NCBI RefSeq assembly: GCF_002954385.1
Contig: NZ_MQVY01000003.1
Span: forward strand, 15,386 to 79,385
DNA: 64,000 bases
Direction: 5' to 3'
Source of the DNA: Tenacibaculum sp. SG-28
GTDB lineage: Bacteria; Bacteroidota; Bacteroidia; Flavobacteriales; Flavobacteriaceae
Shown: positions 20,624-30,024 of the stretch, one piece after another
Layout of the letters: each line of letters begins with the position of its first letter
Position numbering within the stretch: position 1 is the stretch's first letter
The notes under the pieces: generated by a model
Told to the model about the DNA's origin: nothing
Databases searched by the model: none
What the model saw: only the letters and a program-made list of their open reading frames with translations
Made by a program: the position numbers and the translations under genes

Positions 20624-21535
20624 TTAAATACTATCGTAGGTTATCTTTTCTTTAAAGTTTTGTAAATCTTCTGCAAAATTGGTTATTGGCAATCCTAAGA
20701 CAGATTGTGTCTTTGTAAGGTCAAATCCTGTTTTTGCAGGGCGTTGCGCGCGTTGATTAAGCGCAGAAGAACTTATTGGAACAAGGAGCTTTGGATCCAA
20801 ATTAAAAGTGGTCGCAATTTGCGTTGCTATTTCAAAAATACTCAACAACGAATCGGAAGATACATGAAAAACTCCCTTTACCTCTTTATCCATAGCTAAT
20901 TTGCATGCTAAGGCTAAATTCTCCACATAGGTAGGCATCCTAAATTGGTCGTTAACAATTGTAATTTTCTTTCCTTTTTCTAAAGAGGCTTTTACCCAAA
21001 GTACAATATTACTCCGAGACATATCGTAGACGCTACCATACACTAAAATTGTTCTTAAAATGGTATAATGAACCTTCGAATCTTGCAATATTTTTTCCGA
21101 TTGCAACTTGGATAAACCGTAATGACTCAATGGATTTGGCATGTCGGTTTCCTTGTAATTCCCTTGTTTTCCATCAAAAATAAAATCGGTACTTAACTGC
21201 ATAAGTTGCGTCTGCTTACCCGAGGCATACTCGGTTAACCATCGCACCAAATCTACATTTAGAATTGTACAAGCCTCTTTTTCTATTTCGCATTGGTCTA
21301 CATTCGTCATTGCTGCTGTATTTATAATTACAGCAGGCGCTATGCGTTCCAAAACAGCATTTACATTCAGTTTATCTGTCAGATCTACAGACACGTAGGT
21401 GAAATCACTTCTGCCACTCCGGTTTTCCCCTCTAGCCAACCCGAAAACCTCGTAATCTTCTTGGAACTGCAGCAATAAATTAAGCAAACTCTGCCCGAGT
21501 AAACCATTGCTTCCTGTGATTACAACCTTTTTCAT
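20624..21535 (-). CDS. SDR family, RmlD-like sugar-nucleotide reductase
   Basis: A 303-residue NAD(P)-binding protein of the dTDP-4-dehydrorhamnose reductase (RmlD) group. The nucleotide-binding motif is GSNGLLGQSLLN (8-19). TAAMTNVDQCE and the catalytic YGLSKLQSEK (Tyr-x3-Lys, about residues 139-148) follow. It is probably involved in nucleotide-sugar or cell-surface metabolism, but no other rhamnose genes are nearby, so the substrate is unknown. Its ATG overlaps the repaired stop of the upstream K+ channel gene as TAATG, suggesting coupled translation. Confidence 0.8.
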   Translation of the reverse strand: MKKVVITGSNGLLGQSLLNLLLQFQEDYEVFGLARGENRSGRSDFTYVSVDLTDKLNVNAVLERIAPAVIINTAAMTNVDQCEIEKEACTILNVDLVRWLTEYASGKQTQLMQLSTDFIFDGKQGNYKETDMPNPLSHYGLSKLQSEKILQDSKVHYTILRTILVYGSVYDMSRSNIVLWVKASLEKGKKITIVNDQFRMPTYVENLALACKLAMDKEVKGVFHVSSDSLLSIFEIATQIATTFNLDPKLLVPISSSALNQRAQRPAKTGFDLTKTQSVLGLPITNFAEDLQNFKEKITYDSI

Positions 21536-22535
21536 TAAAACAACGCTCTTAATTTATTTATCTGCTCTGGTCGTCCGAGCACTATCAAAATAGAGCCGGC
21601 TTCCATTTGTACATTTGCGTCAGGGTTGATGGTGTATTGTTGGTTTGGAGATTTATAGCCAATAACCGTACATCCTGTCTTTTTTCGCAGGTCTAAATCT
21701 AATATAGTTTTTCCTACATATTTTATTGGTAAATCGTCTACAGCGACTTCCTCTAAATTGGCAGTAGTATCGCCTCAATAGTTAATCTATCGACGAATTC
21801 AATCACATCGGGTGTTACTACCAAAAGGGCCATATGTGCACCGCCTAATTTATCTGGCATAATCACGTTATCTGCTCCTGCTATTTTCAATTTGCTATTA
21901 GAGGTTTCTTTAGAGGCTCTACTAATTATTTTACACGAAGCATTTAATTGTTTCGCCGTTAAAACTACAAATAGATTGTCTGCATCGGAAGGCAACACGG
22001 TAATCAAACTATCGGCATTCCGTATTCCTGCCTTGAGTAAAGTTGCATCTAAGGTAGCATCTCCCTCCACATTTAACACTCGGTCTTCGTCTAAGACTGA
22101 AATTAACTTTTTATCTATTTCAATTACAACCGCATCCTTTTTATATCCTGTTAGTTTGGCAATTGCCTGTCTCCCATTTCTTCCATAACCACATACAATG
22201 GTATGCCCCTTTAAAGTTTCTATTTTTTTTTGCACTTTTTTTATTTTTAGTTGTTTAAAAAACCTTCCACTAATTAGATATTCGGAAAATGCAGAAACTA
22301 CATATCCGAAAATAAATAAACTGGAAAGAATAAGCCCAATGGTGAATATTTTTTCCCCAGCACCAAAGGGATGTACTTCTCCAAATCCTATAGTGGTAAC
22401 GGTAATAATGGTCATGTACAAACCATCGATGAATGAGTAATCGAATAGAACACAATAGCCAAATACTCCTATCGATAGAATAAGAAAGGTAAAGAAAATT
22501 GCTCTGTTAACTCGAGATTGAAAAATTGTTTGCAT
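21535..22535 (-). CDS. Potassium channel with RCK/TrkA domains (one apparent frameshift)
   Basis: An ion channel protein with two membrane helices (about 12-30 and 64-85), a pore loop with selectivity filter TTIGFGE (48-54), a TrkA-N domain from about residue 110 (HTIVCGYGRNGRQAI, NAD-type Rossmann) and a TrkA-C domain. The frame breaks near 21773: adding one G (GGG read as GG) continues as DTTANLEEVAVDDLPIKYVG and ends LGRPEQINKLRALF. The repaired protein has 333 residues, and its stop overlaps the next gene's ATG as TAATG. Its own ATG overlaps the stop of the PspC-like gene the same way. Confidence 0.88.
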
Positions 22536-22759
22536 TACAAATCAAAAACTGAAGTTCGTTTGGTGTAGATCATATCTTTCAGCTTTAATAAAAAGGCCAG
22601 AGTCAGGTACAAACCAAATGACAAACCTACGGTCACAAAAGATATGTATATGAAGAACAAGCGAACATTAACTGCGCGCATCCCCAATCTATCCGCTAAA
22701 CGAGAGGAAACATTAAAGCCATTTCTTTCAAAAAAATGCCGTACCGATTGTACACTCAT
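22535..22759 (-). CDS. PspC-domain small membrane protein
   Basis: A 74-residue protein with a PspC-like fold: RHFFERNGFNVSSRLADRLG, a short amphipathic part and one membrane helix (about 34-58). PspC proteins take part in envelope-stress signalling; here there is no pspA or other psp gene nearby, so the role is unknown. It starts a three-gene set (PspC-like, K+ channel, RmlD-like) joined by two TAATG overlaps. Confidence 0.7.
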   Translation of the reverse strand: MSVQSVRHFFERNGFNVSSRLADRLGMRAVNVRLFFIYISFVTVGLSFGLYLTLAFLLKLKDMIYTKRTSVFDL

Positions 22760-22906
22760 AGATATCTATTTTGGGAGTTAGCTTTTAAAACTTTAAATAT
22801 ATTATATTTAAACAAAATACTTATCAAAAAAAACATAAATGAATGGAAACTGTCTATAAATTACAATCTATAATTAGCCACATAGTGAAATTACAGATCT
22901 ATTGCG

Positions 22907-22914
22907 TAAATTTG
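22907..22914 (+). promoter_or_regulatory. uvrA promoter -7 element
   Basis: TAAATTTG matches TAnnTTTG. Its position inside the longest uvrA reading frame argues that translation starts downstream, at 22938 rather than at the TTG at 22902. Confidence 0.6.
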
Positions 22915-22937
22915 CAACTTTCTGTAAATATCTGAAT

Positions 22938-25767
22938 TTGAAAGACCAAGAATACATTGAAGTTTACGGTGCGCGAGCTCACAACCTTAAGAATATTGAT
23001 GTTAAAATCCCTAGAGAAAAACTTGTGGTAATTACGGGTTTAAGCGGTAGTGGAAAATCCTCCCTGGCTTTTGACACCATTTATGCAGAAGGGCAACGAA
23101 GATATATAGAAACTTTTTCTGCATACGCTCGTCAATTTTTAGGCGGATTAGAACGTCCGGATGTTGACAAAATAGAAGGTCTTTCTCCGGTAATCTCTAT
23201 TGAACAGAAAACCACCAATAAAAGCCCGAGGTCTACGGTAGGAACGATCACAGAAATATACGATTTTTTAAGACTTTTGTACGCGAGAGCAGCTGATGCC
23301 TATTCCTACAACACCGATGAAAAAATGGTACGTTACTCGGATGAACAAATTAAAGACCTCATCCTTAAAGAGTACCAGGGTAAAAAAATTGCCGTACTTG
23401 CCCCCTTGATTAAATCTAGAAAAGGACATTATCGAGAATTGTTCGAACAGGTTGCTAAGCAAGGATTTGTTCGGGTGCGTGTCGACGGAGAGATTAAGGA
23501 AATCACCAAAGGAATGAAGCTAGATCGTTACAAAACCCACGATATTGAGGTGGTAATCGACAGACTAGCAGTAAACTACACGGCAGAAAAGCGACTGGAG
23601 GAAACTATAAAAACAGCCTTGTACACAGGAGACAATATTTTAATGGTAATTGCAGTAGATACTGAAAAGCCGAGGTATTTCAGTAGAGAATTAATGTGTC
23701 CTACAACAGGGATTGCCTATCCTAATCCAGAACCAAATACCTTTTCATTTAACTCACCGAAAGGTGCGTGTTCAAAGTGCAACGGATTAGGAACTATCCA
23801 TGAAATAAATATTCAAAAAGTAATTCCAGACCCAAGCATTTCTATAAAAAATGGAGGTATTGCTCCTTTGGGCGAACAAAAAAACAGTTGGATTTTTAAG
23901 CAACTCGAAACCATAGCAAATAGATATGCATTCCAACTGACAGATCCTATTCAAGGCATTCCCAAAGAAGCACTAGAAGTAATTTTAAATGGCGGTAAAG
24001 AAAGTTTTTCTGTAGCTCAAAAGTAGCAGGCGTTACCAGAAATTACGAGATTAATTTTGAGGGTATTATTGCTTTTATTGAAAACCAATACAACAATACA
24101 GATAGCACATCCATTAAAAGATGGGCCAAATCGTATATGGATGAAGTACCCTGTTCTTCCTGCCAGGGAAAACGACTAAAAAAAGAATCTTTATATTTAA
24201 AAATTGCCGACAAAAACATTAGTGATGTCGCACAAATGGACATTTCAAGTTTGGCAGAATGGTTTGCTGCTATCGAAACAAAACTCACCGAGAAGCAACG
24301 AAAAATTGCGGTAGAAATCATTAAAGAAATTCGTACTCGCTTACAATTTTTATTGGATGTTGGACTAGATTACCTCACCTTAGACAGAACCTCAAAATCT
24401 TTATCCGGTGGAGAAGCACAACGAATTCGTTTGGCCACTCAAATTGGTTCGCAACTAGTTGGTGTTTTGTATATTTTAGATGAGCCGAGTATTGGCCTGC
24501 ACCAAAGAGATAATGAAAAGCTCATAGATTCTTTGGTAAAGTTACGAGACATCGGAAACTCGGTCTTGGTGGTAGAACACGACGAAGACATGATTAAAAA
24601 TGCAGATTTTGTTTTTGATATCGGACCTGGTGCTGGGCGATTTGGTGGAGAAATCGTGAGCCAAGGAACCTTTAAAGAACTCAAAAAACAAAAAACACTT
24701 ACAGCAGATTACCTTGCGCAAAGGAAAACTATTCCCGTACCGGAAAAAAGAAGAGAAGGAAATGGGAAATTTTTAGAAATAAAAGGTGCTAGTGGAAATA
24801 ACTTAAAACACGTTTCTGTAGCATTTCCTTTGGGTAAAATGATTTGTGTCACAGGAGTCTCGGGTAGCGGAAAATCTACCTTAATCAACGAGACGCTATA
24901 CCCCATATTAAATGCGCACATATACAAAGGTGTTAAACAACCCATGGCATACGAAAGTATCGAAGGGATTGAGCAGGTGGATAAAGTTATCGCCATCGAC
25001 CAGTCTCCTATTGGAAGAACACCGCGATCTAACCCTGCAACCTACACCGGAGTATTTAGTGAAATTAGAAGTCTTTTCTCGAAAACGCCAGAAGCTGCTA
25101 TAAGAGGATATAAACCTGGCAGATTTAGTTTTAATGTAAAAGGCGGGCGATGCGAAACCTGCCAAGGTGGTGGTGTTCGTGTTATTGAAATGAACTTTTT
25201 ACCGGATGTACATGTAGAGTGTGAAAGTTGCCAAGGAAAACGTTTCAATAGAGAAACCCTAGAGATACGATACAAAGGAAAATCCATTTCAGATGTTTTA
25301 GAAATGACCATTAACCAGTCGGTTACTTTTTTTGAACACATTCCAAAAATTTACAGAAAATTAAAAACCATTCAAGATGTTGGCTTGGGATATATTACCT
25401 TAGGACAGCAGTCTACAACCCTATCGGAGGAGAGGCCCAACGCATAAAACTAGCTTCTGAATTGTCTAAAAGAGACACTGGAAACACCTTTTATATATTA
25501 GACGAACCGACAACCGGGCTGCACTTCGAAGACATTAGAGTGCTAATGGATGTTCTAAACCAACTCGCCGATAAAGGAAATACAGTTTTAATCATCGAAC
25601 ACAATTTAGATGTCATTAAATTAGCAGATCATATTATTGATGTTGGTCTAGAAGGTGGAAAAGGTGGCGGTCAAATTTTAACAACAGGAAGTCCAGAGCA
25701 AGTAGCCAAACATAAAACGAGCTATACTGCTAAATTTTTAAAGGAATGTTTACGTAAGCTTGCTTAA
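22938..25767 (+). CDS. uvrA: Excinuclease ABC subunit A (two apparent frameshifts)
   Basis: DNA damage-recognition ATPase of nucleotide excision repair. Two ABC ATPase modules are seen: Walker [15 protein letters not shown] near the N-terminus and [14 protein letters not shown] in the second half, with signatures [13 protein letters not shown] and (repaired) [12 protein letters not shown], and zinc-finger cysteines [15 protein letters not shown] and CETCQGGG. Two breaks occur: near 24019-24022 (one A missing, restores [13 protein letters not shown]) and at 25426-25427 (one G missing). Repaired length is 943 residues, normal for UvrA. The TTG start at 22938 gives the N-terminus (M)[17 protein letters not shown]; no ATG is available there. 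Confidence 0.93.
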
Positions 25768-26076
25768 CGATATTTTTAGCTGGATTACAGCTATTTTAAT
25801 GAAACAAATATTATATGTAGAGAGGGAACTTTGTTTTAGCATATAAAAGACAACGTTGCTATGGTATGGATGAAAATAGATGTATCTTTTCTATTGCAAA
25901 TACTGCCCTTTTAAATAATCATGCATTGCTACCTTAAAAAGCATTAGAAATCAAATGCTCACAAAACATTAAGTACGTACTAAAAGTAAAAATAATACGG
26001 CTACAACGCTTCAGGAAAACTTAAAAAGCAGTAAATTAGCAACACTTTTTTTAAGAAAAAGTAAAAACAAAAAAAT
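25768..26076. other. 309-bp intergenic region, no gene found
   Basis: AT-rich and without a convincing reading frame on either strand. It holds a 10-bp palindrome AGTACGTACT (about 25974-25983) and a weak hairpin of ACTTTTT/AAAAAGT just before the LOG-family gene. It presumably contains the promoter of that gene, but no exact TAnnTTTG was found. Confidence 0.5.
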
Positions 26077-26792
26077 ATGAGTATGAGTCCTAATGACGAT
26101 AGAAAAATCAGAGAAAAATTACAGCAAAAGACCTGGAACGAAATTAAAACCAATGATTCTTGGGCTATTTTCAAAATAATGGCAGAATTTGTAGACGGCT
26201 ATGAGCGTCTCAGTAAGATAGGGCCTTGTGTATCTATTTTTGGATCTGCACGAACCAAACCAGACCACCCCTATTACAAATTAGCCGAGGAAGTTGCATT
26301 TAAACTAACGCAAAATGGATTTGGTGTTATTACTGGTGGGGGGCCAGGTATAATGGAAGCCGGAAATAAAGGAGCCAATAGAGGAAAAGGAATTTCTGTA
26401 GGATTAAACATTGAGCTTCCTTTTGAACAACACGATAATCCTTGGATTGACCCTGGAAAGAGTCTAGATTTTGACTACTTTTTTGTACGAAAAGTAATGT
26501 TTGTAAAATATTCACAAGGTTTTGTGGTTATGCCTGGTGGATTTGGAACTTTAGATGAACTTTTTGAAGCAATCACGTTAATTCAAACCAAAAAATTGGT
26601 CGCTTCCCAATTGTCCTAGTCGGTACCAAATTTTGGAGTGGACTAATCGATTGGATAAAAAACACACTTCTAGAAGAGGGAAATATCAGTCCAGAAGACT
26701 TAAATTTATTCCGAATCGTAGACACTGCCGATGAGGCGGTTGAGCACTTCAATAAATTCTATGCGAAATACCAATTAAAACCTAACTTTTAG
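26077..26792 (+). CDS. LOG family protein, TIGR00730 Rossmann fold (one apparent frameshift)
   Basis: A protein of the LOG (lysine-decarboxylase-like) family, many of which are nucleoside monophosphate phosphoribohydrolases. The family motif PGGFGTLDELFEA (PGGxGTxxE) and GGGPGIMEAGNKGA are present. The frame breaks in the A run at 26590-26595: one more A gives IQTKKIGRFPIVLVGTKFW and continues to YAKYQLKPNF. Repaired length is 238 residues. A strong terminator follows. ATGs at 26077 and 26083 are both possible starts. Confidence 0.88.
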
Positions 26793-26810
26793 AAAAATAA
26801 ACTTATATTT

Positions 26811-26840
26811 AAAACTCGATACTTTTGGTATCGAGTTTTT
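26811..26840 (+). terminator. Intrinsic terminator after the LOG-family gene
   Basis: AAAACTCGATAC pairs with GTATCGAGTTTT around a 5-nt loop and runs into a T tract, 18 bp after the repaired stop. Confidence 0.85.
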
Positions 26841-26852
26841 CTTTTAGATACT

Positions 26853-29668
26853 ATGTTGAGAAGATTGTTTTTGATTTTAATACTTATTTCGAGCTTGCGG
26901 TCGCAGGCTCAAAACAACAGTATCCAAGCAACAATTGAACTCAAAGATAGTATTGAAACCTTGTATATTCATCAAAAAATAGTATACCATAACAAAACTG
27001 GAACTACCCTAAAAAATATCTATCTTCACGATTGGGCAAACAGTTTTAAAAATAACGAAACACCACTTGCCAAAAGATTTTTAGACGACTACCAAAAAAG
27101 ATTTTACTTTTCTAATGAGGAAGATCGCGGATTCACAAGAATCACGAAACTTCTTCTCAACAACAAAAAAGGAAACTTCTACAGTAGTAAAGAACAACCT
27201 GATATTATCAATATTGATCTAAACGAAAACCTTCCGCCAAAAGACAGCGTTACAATATCGATGGCGTATCGCGTAAAAATTCCAAATTCAGCGTTCACTG
27301 GATATGGCAAAACTGCAAAAGGGTACCACTTGCGATTCTGGCAAATTATTCCAGCAGTATACCAAAACGGCTGGCAACTCATGAGTAACCTTAACATGGA
27401 CGATCTATACCAAGATATTGCCAACTACAGGTTAGAAGTTAAAATACCGATAGAATACCGCTTGGAAAGTAACTTATACCAATACAGAACGCCGTATAAA
27501 ACCTATTCCCAATACTACTTAATCGGCAATAATAAAAAAGACATCATTTTAAGCATCAACAAAGAAGATCCATATATTTCCATAAAACTAAAAACAAAAG
27601 AAATTAAAACAGATGCCTATGATGAAGACATCTCTAAAGAACAAACCAATGCGATAATCAGAAAACAAATAAACTTTATCGAAAGCTACATCGGAAAAGT
27701 GCCTTTTACAGAATTATTTATCGACAAAACAACGATAAATAAAAACACACTTCATGAAATATATGGTTTGCCGGATTGGTTAAAGCCTTTTCCGGAAAAT
27801 TTTAAATGGGAAATTAACTTTTTCCATTCTCTGTGTTCTAAATATATCAACAATTTAATTTTACACAACAAACGAGTTGGATACTGGTTTTCCGAAGGCC
27901 TGCAAACGTATTTAATGATGGAGTACTTAGAGAAATATTACCCGGAAACTACTTTATTAGGAAAATACTCAGCCTACTGGCCCTTAAAGAATTACAATAT
28001 AAGTAAACTAAAGCAGGCCGATAAATATACATTCGTTTATCAATTTAGTGCGCGTCGTTTTTTGGATCAAGCGTTAAACACCTCCTCAGATTCCTTATCT
28101 AATTTTAACAGAAAGGTGGTAAGCAGGTACAAGGCTGGTCTTGGCCTTAAATACTTACATGACTACATCGGAAAGGATACACTACAACGGTCTCTTAAAC
28201 AATACTTGCGCTCGAGCAACTTAAGACCTAGTTCGCCAGATCAATTTTTGAAAATCTTGGAAAATAACACCACAAAGGACATAGGATGGTTTAAGGATAA
28301 TTATTTAAAAACAAGTAAAAAAATAGATTACACCATAACAAACGTAAAAAAAACCGAACGGGAAGATTCCTTAAAAGTTACGATAAAGAACAAACGTACA
28401 TTCGCTGCTCCTGTTGCTATTTATGGGATTGATGACAAAAAAATAAAATACAAAAAGTGGATTCCACCGGTAGACAGCACCGCTACTATTACTATTAAAA
28501 ATGATGCTTTTAGCAAAATTGCACTAAACTATGAGAATATTTATCCGGAGTACAATTCTTTAGATAACTTTAGGACAGTTACTAACAACATTATTAATAA
28601 GCCGCTTCAGTTTAAGTTATTTAAAGACATTGAAGACCCATACTACCACCAACTATTTTATTTACCAACCGTTAAATACAATCTATACGACGGACTTATA
28701 GTAGGTCTTCGAATTAATAATAGACCATTAATAACGCATAATTTTAAATTTACCATTGAGCCAAATTACGGTATAAAAAGTCAAGAAATGAATGGCTTTT
28801 TTCTATGTCGTACGATCATTATTTTCAAAAGACAAACATATACAGAATTCAATATGGCTTGCAAGGCAGTACTTATAATTATGCACCCGACCTCCGGTAC
28901 AACGCAATTGTTCCGTATGTAACGCTAAATTTCAGGCGCAGAAATCTTCGAGATGTTGGTTCCAAGAGTTTTTCCACGCGTTTGTTCAATATAAACAAAG
29001 ACGTCCAACCAAATACAATATCAAAAGATGAGGACAACTATAGAGTTCTAAATTTTAGGTATATTTTTAACAAACCAAACGTTATAAAAAGACTGCAATA
29101 CGCCGTAAATTTAGAGTTTGGCAGTAGTTTTACAAAACTGTCTACGGATATTCGATACCGAAAGTTTTTTGCCCTTGAAAAAAGTTTTGACCTCCGATTT
29201 TTTGGTGGTGTTTTTCTAAACAACAACGCAGATACTAACTATTTTGATTTTGGCTTGAACCAAAGTTCCGACTATTTATTCGAACAAAACCTATTTGGTC
29301 GTTCGGAAAACTCGGGAGTTTTTAGCCAACAATTTATCACTTCTGACGGTGGATTTAAATCTAATTTCAAACAACCATATACCGCAAATCAATATATCTT
29401 TGCTGGGAATACAAGTATAAGTATTTGGAAATGGTTCGAGGTTTACAATGATGCTGCAGTACTAAAAAACAGGGACCAAAAACGAAAATTTTTCTATGAA
29501 AATGGAATTCGTTTCAATTTTATACCGAATATTTTTGAATTGTATTTCCCCGTATATACTAACGAAGGTTGGGAGATTAACAAGGAAGCATATCCGTCTA
29601 AAATTCGCTTTGTCTTCACCACAAATATCGATCAAATCTACAACTTTATTCGTCGAGGAATTTTATAA
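26853..29668 (+). CDS. M1-peptidase-like exported protein with beta-barrel-like C-terminus, active site altered (one apparent frameshift)
   Basis: A large exported protein. A signal peptide (residues 1-20, ending SQAQ) is followed by an aminopeptidase-N-like region to about residue 480. The place of the M1 zinc motif HExxH reads HSLCS (325-329), so the catalytic Glu and second His are missing, while the third ligand is kept: E348 in FSEGLQTYL lies exactly 23 residues after H325, the M1 spacing. The last about 340 residues alternate aromatic and polar residues like an outer-membrane beta-barrel. One T is missing in the run 28797-28802; the repaired reading GFFSMSYDHYFQKTNIYRI joins both parts (938 residues). 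It is probably a non-catalytic member; the role is unknown. Confidence 0.78.
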
Positions 29669-30024
29669 AAGTACAGTGTAAGAAAACACTGTAAACCGTA
29701 AAATTTAGTTTACCACCAGAAGTAATTACCGATTAATTGTCATACCGATGCTATGGTCACCCTCATAGAAACTACTTTTAGAAGATTAGGAAAAAACCTG
29801 CCGCTTTTAAAGACAAAGGATATGGAAAAATCCAAGCACCTATGACCTCCAAAATTTTCGTAAAACCATAGATCCAAGAGGATAAAGACACAGGATTAAA
29901 TATTACGAAATACGCAATAAAGCATCAAATTTTAACAAATTATTGAGAATAATTCAACAAAAAGAATGATTTTTAAAATTCAATTAAAAAAACTATCTTT
30001 GCACCACAACTAAATTTTACAAAC
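29669..30024. other. 356-bp intergenic region, no gene found
   Basis: It contains a weak 8-bp hairpin (TACAGTGT/ACACTGTA at 29672-29693) after the M1-like gene and, at its end, the promoter of the E1 gene. Short frames around 29750-29880 have stops and match nothing I recognise; they could be a gene remnant, but I cannot support that. Confidence 0.45.
29993..30000 (+). promoter_or_regulatory. Promoter -7 element of the E1 alpha/beta gene
   Basis: TATCTTTG matches TAnnTTTG and lies 24 bp before the ATG at 30025. No clear -33 TTG was seen. Confidence 0.6.

Noticed and set aside
22902..22937. TTG at 22902 as the uvrA start
   Set aside because: The TAnnTTTG promoter element lies inside this stretch, and UvrA proteins of this group begin at the [15 protein letters not shown] segment.
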